Source: Chloroflexota bacterium (GTDB taxonomy: Bacteria > Chloroflexota > UBA11872 > VXOZ01). Taken from it: DNA of 64,000 nucleotides. Made by a program: the position numbers and the translations under genes. This document shows, in pieces, positions 35,634-44,864 of this stretch. Below the pieces are notes generated by a model. The model saw nothing but the letters and a program-made list of their open reading frames with translations, searched no databases and had not been told where the DNA came from. Every line of letters starts with the position of its first letter. Positions within the stretch are counted from its first letter, which is position 1. The stretch covers positions 44,715 to 108,714 of the forward strand of contig JAPPLM010000055.1 in assembly GCA_028874195.1 (NCBI GenBank), written 5' to 3'.

Positions 35634-35717
35634 CGGCTCAACATTGTTGTCTTGACGAGTACCTGGACTGGTGCGATATTCCGACAACGCTGCGGTGCGG
35701 CACAGGTTACAAACGTG

Positions 35718-35762
35718 TCCTGAGCACTTCGGCAGGCTCAGTGCAGGCTCTGTCGAAGGGCC
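35718..35762. repeat. TTCGACAAGCTCAGG-type inverted repeat
   Basis: CCTGAGCACTTCGGCAGGCT then CAGTGCAGGCTCTGTCGAAG: degenerate copy of the same unit as at 9530 and 53829. Confidence 0.5.
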
Positions 35763-35829
35763 TGTGCTACCGGAAGCAAGGCAGCGGCGCCTGTATCCTC
35801 GTCAAGTACCGGTACATCGCGCCCAAAAG

Positions 35830-35853
35830 GTAGCGCGGGGGCTTGTCCCCCGC
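35830..35853. repeat. GC-rich hairpin repeat
   Basis: GTAGCGCGGGGGCTTGTCCC with CCGC, an exact match to the copy at 32837. It lies between mutS and the convergent glycosidase-like gene and may help end both transcripts. Confidence 0.8.
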
Positions 35854-35881
35854 TTCTATGCCCTACTACTGTTGCCCTCGC

Positions 35882-37291
35882 TTACGGTAGCGGGAACGGG
35901 GAATTGCCGGTGAGGCGGAAGAAGATGGAAGTGTCACCGCCGACGTGGGGATTGCGGGATTCTGCCAGGTGGACCACTTGCGGTTCCTGCCGCGCGTCGC
36001 TCTGCATTCTGCCGTAGATATCGTAGCCGACGAAACCTGGCGGCAACGTGAACTCCCGCGGCTCTCCGCGCTGATCGTGCACCCAGACGATCCAACCTTC
36101 CAGGTCTCGCTCTTCATCGGGCGTCAACGGCGGACGCATGAAGCGGACTACGGTGAGTCCGTTTGCGTTGTTGGTGTGCAACGACGCGCCGGCTCCGGCG
36201 AGCAAGCCGGTCACAAAACGAAAGACCGTTAATGCCGGACGTGGAATCACGTTGGCGCTACTATCCGCGTACACCGTCAGGCCTTTTCTGCTCTCGAAGC
36301 CGCCGACACTGATGGTATCGATAGCGCCATAGTAGAAGGCTTGCCTGGCAGTGCTGGCTGCGGCGGCGGCGAGAAGTTGCGCCACGGCGCGCGACTGTTC
36401 TTCCGGTGAGAGGCGCTGCTCAGCGTCGGCGCCCTGGCGCACGATGGTTCCACCGCCGATGACGTCGCCAAAGTGGCTGAGTTCGCCGACAATTATGGGC
36501 AGTCGCTGTTGAATTGCCTCAGTCGTGGCGGCGTTGATCTCGTCAAGCCACGGCTGGAGCAGATTGGGATGATCGTAGAAGTGCGCCAAAAGCGCATCGG
36601 GCAGTACGCCGCGGTTTCTGAGCATTGCCAGTGCGCTTTGGAGGAAAAAGCGCTTGTCCAACCGCGTGTGGTATGCCTCGCCATACATGTGGACACTTAC
36701 AAGGGAGTCGGTTTTTCGTATCGCCCGATGGCCGGTCACGAAACGATCCACGTACCACTGCAAGCGTTGTTGGTCTTTGGCATAGATGTCGTGCAGGTTC
36801 TCTTCGTTGCCGATGATGATTGAACTGGGCTGGAATTCACGCACAAGATTAGCAAGATAGCGTCCGAACGCGTCGGACCCCGTTTCCTGGGGAATCGGCA
36901 CCACCAGGTGCTTTTGCCAGCGTTCGAGCCTCGCCACTTCCCGGCGCAGACCATAGAGATTTGCGTCGGTCAGTCTATCGAATATGCCGGCGCGTCTCTG
37001 CTCCAAGAACGTGCCGCTCGTCGTGTCGGCGGCGAGGGCGCCGGTGACAAAGCCGTCGGGACCGAGCATGCCTGGATTCACGGTAATGCGGTGGGTGAGG
37101 CGATAGGCCATCACCGCTGCGGGACGGTCCGTAAGTCCAAGCTTGATGAGTTCTTGGCCCTGCCCTAGTCCCAGCCGAAAGTTGCGGTTCGACTGATGGA
37201 TGCGGCGGTGCAGCGCCAGCAACGCGAAGTCCTGCGCGGTATGCTCAGGTGATAGCAGCAAGGAAGGGTGTGGACTCATGAGCGGGGCCAT
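35882..37291 (-). CDS. Glycoside-hydrolase-like (clan A TIM-barrel) protein
   Basis: 469 residues. A (beta/alpha)8 pattern with two Glu positions typical of clan GH-A retaining glycosidases: IIIGNEENLHDI (acid/base candidate E160) and IIVGELSHFGD (nucleophile candidate near 270). The C-terminal 90 residues form a small beta domain (GLTVVRFMRPPLTPDEE). No signal peptide is visible from this start; an earlier start is possible but unsupported. The substrate is unknown; the GNE and GELS signatures resemble GH39, GH79 or related putative xylosidase groups only loosely. Convergent with mutS. Confidence 0.65.
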   Translation of the reverse strand: MAPLMSPHPSLLLSPEHTAQDFALLALHRRIHQSNRNFRLGLGQGQELIKLGLTDRPAAVMAYRLTHRITVNPGMLGPDGFVTGALAADTTSGTFLEQRRAGIFDRLTDANLYGLRREVARLERWQKHLVVPIPQETGSDAFGRYLANLVREFQPSSIIIGNEENLHDIYAKDQQRLQWYVDRFVTGHRAIRKTDSLVSVHMYGEAYHTRLDKRFFLQSALAMLRNRGVLPDALLAHFYDHPNLLQPWLDEINAATTEAIQQRLPIIVGELSHFGDVIGGGTIVRQGADAEQRLSPEEQSRAVAQLLAAAAASTARQAFYYGAIDTISVGGFESRKGLTVYADSSANVIPRPALTVFRFVTGLLAGAGASLHTNNANGLTVVRFMRPPLTPDEERDLEGWIVWVHDQRGEPREFTLPPGFVGYDIYGRMQSDARQEPQVVHLAESRNPHVGGDTSIFFRLTGNSPFPLP

Positions 37292-37448
37292 CCAAAAAAA
37301 GACGGGTAGGTGTTGCAGACGTACGAAGAGCCAAGCTACACGTGGCTGATGGGACCTGGGTGAAGAAGAGTGGTGAATGAACTACGCCCAGGGTTGCACC
37401 CTTCTAGTATACCGAATTCAATCGTCTATGAAAAAGAATATAACTGTG

Positions 37449-37684
37449 GGAATTAGTCGACTCAGGCTTGATCTCCTCATCGGATCAGGTTTCCTGTCAT
37501 TATGAGCGCAGCGTCGAACGATGTTCGCGGAATCTAAAAAGCTCCCGATTCTAGATTCTTCGTCGCGAAGTTTATCCTGAGCTTGCCGAAGGGCTCCTCA
37601 GAATGACAAATGAGAGTTGGCGCAGACCTAGGGACGATCACGTGTCTCACCTCTGGCCACCCCAAGCCTAAAGCTACTAATTCC
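37449..37684. mobile_element. MITE-like element with about 22-bp terminal inverted repeats, copy B
   Basis: 236 bp with left end GGAATTAGTCGACTCAGGCT and right end AAGCCTAAAGCTACTAATTC (plus C), partial inverted repeats. The left end and the segment CGATCACGTGTC...TGGCCACCCCAAGCC are shared with the copy at 17371. The middle contains a TTCGTCGCGAAG palindrome and a half TTCGACAAGCTC-type unit. No gene inside. The rest of the 615-bp gap (37292-37906) has no recognised feature. Confidence 0.65.
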
Positions 37685-37906
37685 GACAACTGTTGGACAG
37701 CGTGTTTGGTTCAAAGTTCCTTTTGCCGATCAAGGCAGTGTATGCGTGCACTGCCTGGTGGTGTTTCTGCGCTCGCTTGGAGGCCACAACGGTGTGTCTG
37801 CCTTGACAAGGGAGCGTTGGCTACACCATAGTCTTGGTAGTATTAGCAAAGCTCCACCTTGCGCTGCCGTTAGTTGGCATTGCCGCAAAATTAAGGAGGG
37901 CGTGCT

Positions 37907-38728
37907 ATGGCAGCACTAGCGATCTCGACCCGGCACATCGTCCACGAACCCACCGCGCCGGACCTCCCTTTTCGTGAAGAGCACTTTGGCTATCGCTTTA
38001 ACGATGTCTCGGTCCCGCCGGAACACGCCGGTATCGTCTTGGTAGACTGCTGGGACATTCACATAACGGCAAGCCACGTGGAGCGAACCGGGCAGATTTG
38101 CCGCGAGCGCATCCGGCCGGTGCTGGACGCATGCCGTGACATTGGCATCACGGTGATTCACGCGCCCTCGCCCAATGTGGCGCACAAGTTTCCCCAATGG
38201 CTCCGCTACGCGGGCGACAGCGAACTTTCACCGCAGTCGGAACCCTCGCCAGCCTGGCCGCCTGAGGACTTCGCCAAGCGCAGAGGAGAATGGGCGCACT
38301 TGAAGGCCGACCGTACCGATACGTGGGCCGCTGAGATCGATCAGATCAATGAAGACCGATACATTGACGATTCAGTCTTCCCGCAGCCGGATGATTTTGT
38401 CATTGCGAACGGCCATCAGCTTCACAGACTGTGCGCCCACCGCGAGCTGCTCTACCTGTTCTACGTGGGCTTTGCCACCAATCTTTGCGTGCCGCATCGC
38501 GACTACGGCATGCTCGCCATGCGCGAGCGCGGTTACGGCCTCATTCTGCTGCGGGATTGCACGACCGGTATCGAAACGAGCGAGACGATCGACGGGCTCC
38601 TTTGCACCAATATGGCAATCCACGACTATGAGTTGCGGGACATCGCGGGGACAATAACGTCGGCTGAATTTCTGTCGGCGGCTCAGGCCTTGCAGACGGG
38701 CGCGGCGGTTAGCGTGGAAGCAGATTAA
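37907..38728 (+). CDS. Isochorismatase-like cysteine hydrolase
   Basis: 273 residues of the isochorismatase/nicotinamidase fold. Catalytic Asp in IVLVDCWDIH (residues 44-53), and catalytic Cys in FYVGFATNLCVPHRDYG near 188-204 (ATNLCV is the usual signature); the Lys of the triad cannot be picked with certainty. The N-terminus carries a 35-residue extension (ISTRHIVHEPTAPDLP). A hydrolase of an amide, enol-ether or aryl substrate. ATG at 37907 with AAGGAGG upstream. It is followed by an oxidoreductase and an isomerase in the same direction. Confidence 0.83.
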   Translation: MAALAISTRHIVHEPTAPDLPFREEHFGYRFNDVSVPPEHAGIVLVDCWDIHITASHVERTGQICRERIRPVLDACRDIGITVIHAPSPNVAHKFPQWLRYAGDSELSPQSEPSPAWPPEDFAKRRGEWAHLKADRTDTWAAEIDQINEDRYIDDSVFPQPDDFVIANGHQLHRLCAHRELLYLFYVGFATNLCVPHRDYGMLAMRERGYGLILLRDCTTGIETSETIDGLLCTNMAIHDYELRDIAGTITSAEFLSAAQALQTGAAVSVEAD

Positions 38729-38885
38729 TGTAATGGCCTATTCGTTATTCTTAGGTCCAGGATTGCTGTCCGCAACCGTATTGGGGCTGAGTAAACGGAT
38801 GCGTGATGCCTTACGCAGAGGTGCCGGTATTGGGCATACCGAGTAGGCGTGAAGATTCCGAAGACGGGAGAAGAGTAAAGAACAC

Positions 38886-40055
38886 ATGAACGAAATTCGG
38901 ATAGGTGTTGCCGGCTTGGGGGGCCGCGGTCGCAGTTGGATGCGGCTGCTGCAGCGCGTTCCGGGCTACCGCATAGTAGCCCTCTGCGATCCCATTGTGG
39001 CAACGCACGAGCCATCTCTCGCTGTACTTGAAAACAGCGACGGAGTAGCAACCTATACGCAGTATGAGGACATCCTTGCCGATGACAATGTTGAAGCCAT
39101 TGCCCTGACCGTGCGCAATCCGCGCCAAGGCTTGCTGGCCGCGCAAGCATTGGAAGCCGGCAAGCACGTGAATCAGGAAGTACCGGCCGCGCACTGCATC
39201 GAGGACTGCTGGCGCATCGTCGTGGCCGCTGAACGCTCCGGCAAGGTCTATCAGTTGGCGGAACAGACCCGCTACATGGGCGTGATGCAGGCCTGGCACG
39301 ACATGGTGGCGGAGGGCCAACTCGGCCGAGTGACGTTTGTGGAAGGCCAATACTTCCACTACTACGTCTCCCATTTCTTCTGGGAAAAGGACACGGCGAC
39401 GTTCTACGGTCCGTTGGAAGTTCCCGACCACCCCGAGGCGGAGCCGACGTGGAGCGCGCTCATGCCCGCCATCCACTATCTGCCGCACGAGCTCAGTCCG
39501 CTCTTGTACGTGCTCGACGATCGAGTGGTGTCGGTCACCGGCATGAGCACCCAGGGCCCGAGCTATTCGCACCCGGAAATTCCCCAGCCTGACATGCAGG
39601 TATGCTTGATGAAGACCGAGAAAGACGCGATATTGCGGCTGGCCGTGAGCTTTGCGCAGCCCCAGCCGCCGCGCGATTACCACTGGTATCAAATCATGGG
39701 CACGGGCGGATCCGTGGAGTGGCGGCGGTCCAACCGCGAGCGACCGAAAATGTGGCTTGCAAACGGTCAAATGCACGATATGGCAGAGGTGGACTGGCAA
39801 TTCCAGCGGACGGACGCACCGGCGGAAGCGCGCGGCAGCGGTCACGGCGATGCTGATTACTACGTGCACGCGGCGTTTCGGGATGCCGTAAATGGTACAA
39901 GGCCGCTAGAGTTTGACGTGTATCGCGCGATGGATACCGCCGCGCCGGCTATCCTGGCCGCAGAGTCGATAGCGCAGAACTCAAAATTGCTTGAGGTGCC
40001 GGACTTCCGGCCCAGCGCGGACCGGCCGGCTGGCGCGATGCCGACGGACGGCTAA
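38886..40055 (+). CDS. Gfo/Idh/MocA family oxidoreductase
   Basis: 389 residues. NAD(P)-binding Rossmann motif GVAGLGGRGRSW at residues 7-18, the interdomain LEAGKHVNQEVPAA (usual EKP replaced by QEVP) near 94-107, and the substrate-domain segments GKVYQLAEQTRYM and TFVEGQYFHYY. These enzymes oxidise or reduce sugars and related polyols. The C-terminal GSGHGDADYYVHAAFRDAV is typical. ATG at 38886 with GGGAGAAG upstream. Likely acts with the isomerase gene 68 bp downstream. Confidence 0.92.
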   Translation: MNEIRIGVAGLGGRGRSWMRLLQRVPGYRIVALCDPIVATHEPSLAVLENSDGVATYTQYEDILADDNVEAIALTVRNPRQGLLAAQALEAGKHVNQEVPAAHCIEDCWRIVVAAERSGKVYQLAEQTRYMGVMQAWHDMVAEGQLGRVTFVEGQYFHYYVSHFFWEKDTATFYGPLEVPDHPEAEPTWSALMPAIHYLPHELSPLLYVLDDRVVSVTGMSTQGPSYSHPEIPQPDMQVCLMKTEKDAILRLAVSFAQPQPPRDYHWYQIMGTGGSVEWRRSNRERPKMWLANGQMHDMAEVDWQFQRTDAPAEARGSGHGDADYYVHAAFRDAVNGTRPLEFDVYRAMDTAAPAILAAESIAQNSKLLEVPDFRPSADRPAGAMPTDG

Positions 40056-40123
40056 TGGGAAAGAGGATTGTGGTACGAAGTTCTACCGAGAAACAGCGAA
40101 CCTGAAAAGGAAAGGTGTCCCTC

Positions 40124-40924
40124 ATGGAAATCACGCTTGGATGTTTCACCCGTCCTTGGAAAGACTATGGTGTGGAGGCTGCGGCGGCGGGAATGCGCGC
40201 CGCCGGCTTCAATTACTTTGGCCCCATGGGCATGACTCCCACGCGGCTAATCGACCATAACTCCACACCGGAAGACGTGGCCGCAATCGAGCGGGTGGTG
40301 AAGGGTGCGGGGCTGAAGTTCTCGATCATGATGGCAATCTGCCCGTTGTCCAGCGTGGAGGAGGGAGTGGCGGCAGTCAATCGCCAGATCGACTACGCTG
40401 AACAGCTCGGCACGCGCCATGTCTTGACCGGTGGCGCATCCAATTCCGAACAGTACGAAACGTACTACGCCATCATGCGTCAGAGTTCCGAATACGCCAT
40501 GCACAAGGGCATTACGGTTATGCTCAAGCCCCATGGCGGATTGAGCAATACGACGCGGGATACCATCGAGTCCTGGAAGAAGGTCAACCACCAGAACTTC
40601 AAGATTTGTTATGACGCAGGCAACCTGCTCTACTACGTTGGAGAGGACCCACTGGCGCACATCCGCGAAATCGCTCCGATTGTGAGTGGCATGTGCATCA
40701 AGGATGAAGTGGGGGGTAAGGAAGGCGACGTGATGGTAACGCCAGGTGACGGACTGGTGGACTTTGCTGCCGTAGTTACCGTGCTTAGGGAGGCGGGGGT
40801 CAACGGCCCGTTTGTCGTCGAGTGTTTGAGCGGTGAATCTTTAGAAGAGATCAACCACCAAGCCGTACGCGCGCGGCGCTTCTTGGAGGAAACTTTCGCG
40901 GCGGTGGGGTACACGGTAGATTAG
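40124..40924 (+). CDS. Sugar phosphate isomerase/epimerase (xylose-isomerase-like TIM barrel)
   Basis: 266 residues. Marks: EITLGCFTRPW at the start, RAAGFNYFG, HVLTGGAS, VMLKPHGGLSNTT, FKICYDAGNLLYY (Asp/Asn metal site), and the C-terminal GPFVVECLSGES, of the AP_endonuc_2 domain, whose His and Glu hold a divalent metal. ATG 40124 with AAGGAAAGG upstream is preferred to GTG 40115. It fits a keto/aldo sugar isomerisation paired with the upstream dehydrogenase. Confidence 0.9.
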   Translation: MEITLGCFTRPWKDYGVEAAAAGMRAAGFNYFGPMGMTPTRLIDHNSTPEDVAAIERVVKGAGLKFSIMMAICPLSSVEEGVAAVNRQIDYAEQLGTRHVLTGGASNSEQYETYYAIMRQSSEYAMHKGITVMLKPHGGLSNTTRDTIESWKKVNHQNFKICYDAGNLLYYVGEDPLAHIREIAPIVSGMCIKDEVGGKEGDVMVTPGDGLVDFAAVVTVLREAGVNGPFVVECLSGESLEEINHQAVRARRFLEETFAAVGYTVD

Positions 40925-40933
40925 GAGGTTGCT

Positions 40934-41560
40934 ATGGCTATTATTACCATTTCGCGGCAGCTTGGCACCGGCGAAATCGAATTCACGGACAAACTGACCG
41001 ACACGCTCGGCTATCCACTCTACGATGACCGGCTCATCCAGCAAGTAGCCGCGGAACTCGAAGTGCACACCGGCGTGGTGAGGGCCTACGACGAGCGGTT
41101 GGAGCCCAGCGCAATTCAGAGCGTTCTCTCCCGCATCACAGGGGGCAATGTGCGCCGCCAACTGTCGAAGCGGCGGGAAGAGGGGGGCGTGCGTCCCGAG
41201 ATTGTCCGCACGGCGTTACGTTCGGTGGTGCGTGAAATCGCCCGGCATGAAGACGCTATCATCGTCGGACGCGGCGCGAGCATCATCCTCAGTAACTTGC
41301 GCCGCGTGCTCAAGCTGCGCCTTGTGGCCCCGGTGGACTTTCGCGCCCGTGAGCACGCTAGGACGATTGGCATGAACCTCGGCGAGGCTGAGGAGACAGT
41401 GCGGCGCTCTGATAGCGATCGTGGCAACTCTATTCGCCGCATGTTCAATGTGGACTGGAATGATCCCACCCTCTATGACGTTGTCATAAACATGGCGCGC
41501 ACCGATAGGGATACAGCCGTGAGGATCGTCTCCAGGATCATGGAAGAGAAGCAACTCTAA
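40934..41560 (+). CDS. Cytidylate-kinase-like protein
   Basis: 208 residues of the Cytidylate_kin2 type. Start MAIITISRQLGTGEIEF is the family's degenerate P-loop (others read GSGGREI), then LGYPLYDDRLIQQ, IIVGRGASIIL and LRLVAPVDFRAREHA. It is 9 bp after the isomerase gene, so co-transcribed. True CMP kinase activity is not shown by the sequence; other members may phosphorylate other small molecules. Confidence 0.85.
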   Translation: MAIITISRQLGTGEIEFTDKLTDTLGYPLYDDRLIQQVAAELEVHTGVVRAYDERLEPSAIQSVLSRITGGNVRRQLSKRREEGGVRPEIVRTALRSVVREIARHEDAIIVGRGASIILSNLRRVLKLRLVAPVDFRAREHARTIGMNLGEAEETVRRSDSDRGNSIRRMFNVDWNDPTLYDVVINMARTDRDTAVRIVSRIMEEKQL

Positions 41561-41579
41561 GCCGAGCACTGCCCGGACT

Positions 41580-41688
41580 GTCGTTCCGAGCGCAGCGAGG
41601 AATCTAGAACCTTACCATACAGAGTTCTATAGTCCAGCACTTTCGATTCCGCGAACAGGATTCGACACTGCGCTCCGTTCGGAATGAC
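41580..41688. repeat. TGTCATTCCGA-type palindromic element, variant copy
   Basis: 109 bp: GTCGTTCCGAGCGCAGCGAG with GAATCTAG at the left and CGCTCCGTTCGGAATGAC at the right are inverted ends. Between them is AT-richer filler. Related to copies at 45833, 50864 and 51026; no gene inside. Confidence 0.6.
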
Positions 41689-41753
41689 GCGCATTGGCAG
41701 CCTTGCGCCGCGTACGCGCAGGCATTATCTCACTACGACGCGTTGTCCCTTCG

Positions 41754-42155
41754 TTACGCTTGCGGCTCGCTATGCCGCTGGATCGCGAAGCGCATGGCGC
41801 GCGTGACCGCGCCGCTGTCCACCTGACCCTTCACGAGGTAGTCCTGCGCGCCGTTCCTGAGCGCTTCCAGGCCGGTCTCTTCATCGCTGAGGCCCGTGAG
41901 CACGACAATCGGAATCGTGGGAGCGGCGCTCACCATCGCGCGTATGGTATCAATGCCTTGGCTATCGGGCAGCGCAAGGTCAAGCAGAATGACATCGTAG
42001 GGCTCTTGTTTGGTTTGCTCGTTTGCCTCCGCGAGTCGCGTCACGTGCGTAACGTCGAATTGCATGTTCGGCACTTGCTCGAGCAACTCGTAGAGCAGTT
42101 CGGCGTCGCCGCTGTCGTCTTCCACGAGGAGGATTTCGAAGATATTCGTGTCCAT
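41754..42155 (-). CDS. CheY-like response regulator (single receiver domain)
   Basis: 133 residues, a lone receiver. Acid pocket D13-D14 (LLVEDDSGDAE), phospho-acceptor D59 (ILLDLALPD) and the C-terminal Lys (DYLVKGQVD) near 109. There is no output domain, so it would act by protein contact. I start at 42155 with GGGGAGCC upstream. It is divergent from the histidine kinase gene 163 bp away, suggesting shared control. Confidence 0.93.
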   Translation of the reverse strand: MDTNIFEILLVEDDSGDAELLYELLEQVPNMQFDVTHVTRLAEANEQTKQEPYDVILLDLALPDSQGIDTIRAMVSAAPTIPIVVLTGLSDEETGLEALRNGAQDYLVKGQVDSGAVTRAMRFAIQRHSEPQA

Positions 42156-42318
42156 ACCGCCGTAGGCTCCCCTGATCGAGTGGTGTGGTAAACTTGTCAC
42201 GTAAATGTATGTACCACTCTAGCACACTCGGGCCGCATGTGTGCCAGTGGGATGCAACTGAGTCATTTTCCCCGATTGTGTCTCTGCTATACGCACGACT
42301 GGCCGCTGGGAGCAGCAA

Positions 42319-43614
42319 ATGAACGAGGTGTCGCGGCAGACCCGGATTTCCCGGCCGCCTGCGCCCCATGAGCCTGGGCAGCAAGCCGCCGAATATGCCG
42401 TGCTGGCAGAGATCGGCCGCATCATCAGCTCAACCCTCAATATCGACGAGATCTACGAGCAGTTTGCCCACCAAGTTTCGTTGCTCATTCCGTTTGACCG
42501 CCTCTCAATCTCGGCAGTCGATATGGATGCGCATACGGTGCAGGCGGTGTACGCGTCGGGCGGCAACATACCGGGCTGGGAACGGGGAGTCGTGCACGAA
42601 ATCATCCCAGGCGGCATCAGCGATATTCTGGAACGTGACCGCCGCGGCATCCTTTTCCGGACGCCTGACGAAGAGGAGGAAGCGGGACAGCAACCGGCGC
42701 GCGACCTCGGCGGCGATTTTCAGACCCGGATCGCCGTGCCCCTCATCGCGCGCGGCGTGTTTGTCGGCGCCTTGAATATTCGTTCTCTGCAACCGTACGC
42801 ATACGATGAGAAGCACGTTGCGCAGGCCGAACGGATTGGCGCTCAGATCGCCGGGACGATTGCCAATGTGTTTGCATACGAGAAGCTGGAAGCGGCCCAG
42901 CTTGCGCTGGAAAATGCAGTGTCGGAGTTGCGCCGCTCCAACCAAGAGCTCGAGCAGTTTGCCTACGTCGCATCGCACGATCTCCAAGAGCCGCTGCGCA
43001 AGATCGCGAGCTTCTGCAACCTGCTGGAAGCACGCTATGCGGAGCGATTGGACGACAAAGCGGGTACCTATCTCCACTATATTGTGGATGGCGCGTTGCG
43101 CATGCAGGCGCTTGTCAACGACCTCCTCCACTACTCACGCGTAGCGACTCGGGGCAAGGAGTTCGCGCCAACGGATGCGAACAGTGTCCTGCAGGACGCC
43201 TTGGTCAACCTTGAAGTCGCGGTCTCAGAGAGCAACGCCAGCGTCACCTATGACTCACTGCCGCGGATAAGCGGCGATGAGGCGCAACTTGTACGGCTCT
43301 TCCAGAACATCGTTGGCAACGCCATAAAATACCGGGGTGAAGACCCGCCGCGCATTCACATCGGTGTGGAAGAACAGGATGGCCAGTGGTTCTTCTCGGT
43401 GCGTGACAACGGTATTGGCATAGCGCCGGAATACGCCGAGCGCATCTTTGTGATCTTCCAACGGCTGCATACCCGCGAAGAGTACGGGGGCACGGGTATC
43501 GGCTTAGCAGTGTGCAAGAAGATCGTCGAGCGGCATGGCGGCCGCATCTGGGTTGAGTCTCAGGAAGGCAGCGGCGCAACATTTCGTTTTACGCTTCCAA
43601 GAATGCCGGAGTGA
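42319..43614 (+). CDS. Sensor histidine kinase (GAF, HisKA, HATPase)
   Basis: 431 residues, no membrane segment, so cytoplasmic. A GAF-type sensor (about residues 22-190, DEIYEQFAHQVSLLIPFDRL), then a coiled linker ELRRSNQELEQFAYV, the H-box ASHDLQEPLRKI with phospho-accepting His220, and HATPase N-box NIVGNAIKYR near 331-340 and DNGIGIAPEYAERIFVIFQR-type G1/F boxes (in part) near 369-392. The GAF holds no Cys for a bilin in the usual place. Overall like Cph1-family light- or redox-sensing kinases. It precedes its response regulator by 6 bp. Confidence 0.94.
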   Translation: MNEVSRQTRISRPPAPHEPGQQAAEYAVLAEIGRIISSTLNIDEIYEQFAHQVSLLIPFDRLSISAVDMDAHTVQAVYASGGNIPGWERGVVHEIIPGGISDILERDRRGILFRTPDEEEEAGQQPARDLGGDFQTRIAVPLIARGVFVGALNIRSLQPYAYDEKHVAQAERIGAQIAGTIANVFAYEKLEAAQLALENAVSELRRSNQELEQFAYVASHDLQEPLRKIASFCNLLEARYAERLDDKAGTYLHYIVDGALRMQALVNDLLHYSRVATRGKEFAPTDANSVLQDALVNLEVAVSESNASVTYDSLPRISGDEAQLVRLFQNIVGNAIKYRGEDPPRIHIGVEEQDGQWFFSVRDNGIGIAPEYAERIFVIFQRLHTREEYGGTGIGLAVCKKIVERHGGRIWVESQEGSGATFRFTLPRMPE

Positions 43615-43620
43615 GGGCAA

Positions 43621-44067
43621 ATGGCGAGAGAACAGGCGGCCAAACCGGTTGAGGTCCTACTGGTTGAGGACGATCCGGGCGACGTGCTTCTGACCCAGGA
43701 AACTCTGCTGGAAAGCAAGATACAGACAAATCTGCACGTCGTCGGCGACGGTGTGGAGGCGCTGGCGTTCTTGCGGAAGGAAGGCGCATATGCCAGTGTG
43801 CCCCGGCCCGACCTTATCTTGCTCGACCTCAACATGCCCCGCAAAGACGGGCGCGAGGTGCTGGCGGACGTTAAGGAAGACCCCGATCTCAAGACGATCC
43901 CCGTAGCTGTCCTCACGACGTCATCGCAGGACGAGGACATACTCAAGAGCTACCAGCTTCATGCCAACTGCTACATCACCAAGCCGGTGGGTCTGGAGCA
44001 GTTTTCCACCGTGGTGCAGTCCTTGGAAGACTTCTGGTTTGCGATCGTCAAGCTTCCCCCGAAGTAA
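43621..44067 (+). CDS. Rcp1-like response regulator (single receiver)
   Basis: 148 residues, receiver only. Acid pair in LLVEDDPGD, phospho-acceptor D69 ([13 protein letters not shown]), and Lys near 122 ([12 protein letters not shown]). The pattern matches Rcp1-type partners of GAF/phytochrome kinases. It begins 6 bp after the kinase, so is its cognate partner. A linear output is not present. Confidence 0.94.
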   Translation: MAREQAAKPVEVLLVEDDPGDVLLTQETLLESKIQTNLHVVGDGVEALAFLRKEGAYASVPRPDLILLDLNMPRKDGREVLADVKEDPDLKTIPVAVLTTSSQDEDILKSYQLHANCYITKPVGLEQFSTVVQSLEDFWFAIVKLPPK

Positions 44068-44100
44068 ACCGGACGCGGCCCGACTGTAGGAGAACGAGTT

Positions 44101-44724
44101 ATGGCAGAGAACAGGGAAAGCGTTCGCCACGAGCTCGGCATCGAGCGGGTTGACGAGAGCCAGAAATTAAGCGTGCTGCGTCCGATTGTCGAAGATGTCA
44201 GATCCGTTCTCACAGAGAATGAGAGTATCTTGTACGTCGCTCATCAGGCGTGGACCGTACTGGGCCAGAAGTATGACGCGGTAGCGGCAACAAACAACCG
44301 CATGATCATCTTCCAGCGACACCGGTTTCGAGGCTTCGATTTCCATGACTTCCTCTGGGAAGACGTTGCGAACGTGAAGATAAACCAAAACACGCTGTCT
44401 TCCTCACTTGAGTGTACGCTGACCAACGGGGACACTTTTCAGACAAGCAACCTCGTAAAGGACCAGGCGCGGACGCTTTATACCATTTGCCAACAGAAGG
44501 AACAGGAATGGCGTGAGCGCCGGCGTGTACGCAAGATGGAAGAGGAGCGCGCTCGCGCCGGCGGCACGCAAATCACGCTACCGGAAGGTGGCGATGCCGG
44601 GCAGACGCGTCCGGTAGAAGATCCGGTCGAAAAGCTGGCGAAAGCGAAAGAGATGTTCGACAAGGAGTTAATCTCAGAGGCTGAATACGAGACTCTCAAG
44701 GCGAACATCTTGCAGAAGATGTAG
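44101..44724 (+). CDS. PH-like domain and SHOCT domain protein
   Basis: 207 residues. Residues about 35-130 look like a bacterial PH (YokE-like) beta domain: NNRMIIFQRHRFRGFDFHDF and SSLECTLTNGDTFQTSNLVK. A charged linker (RRRVRKMEEERARAGG) follows. The C-terminal PVEKLAKAKEMFDKELISEA with EYETLKANILQKM is a SHOCT domain, often for oligomerisation. It is 33 bp after the response regulator and probably in the same operon, but its link to the signal is unknown. Confidence 0.8.
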   Translation: MAENRESVRHELGIERVDESQKLSVLRPIVEDVRSVLTENESILYVAHQAWTVLGQKYDAVAATNNRMIIFQRHRFRGFDFHDFLWEDVANVKINQNTLSSSLECTLTNGDTFQTSNLVKDQARTLYTICQQKEQEWRERRRVRKMEEERARAGGTQITLPEGGDAGQTRPVEDPVEKLAKAKEMFDKELISEAEYETLKANILQKM

Positions 44725-44864
44725 CACGGTGTACTTGCAGAGTGGTCTAGGGCACAGACCGGCGTGCGTTTGCAGGTGTGCACGTTCGTTTTGTTCCACT
44801 AGGCCAACCGGTATTGCATTTGTCCTCACGCTGTATAACAGGCAACCTTCCTCTACACGGCTCC

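Noticed and set aside
34680..35687. Long minus-strand frame inside mutS (335 codons)
   Set aside because: Antisense to a complete mutS; high-GC wobble makes long shadow frames; no family features.
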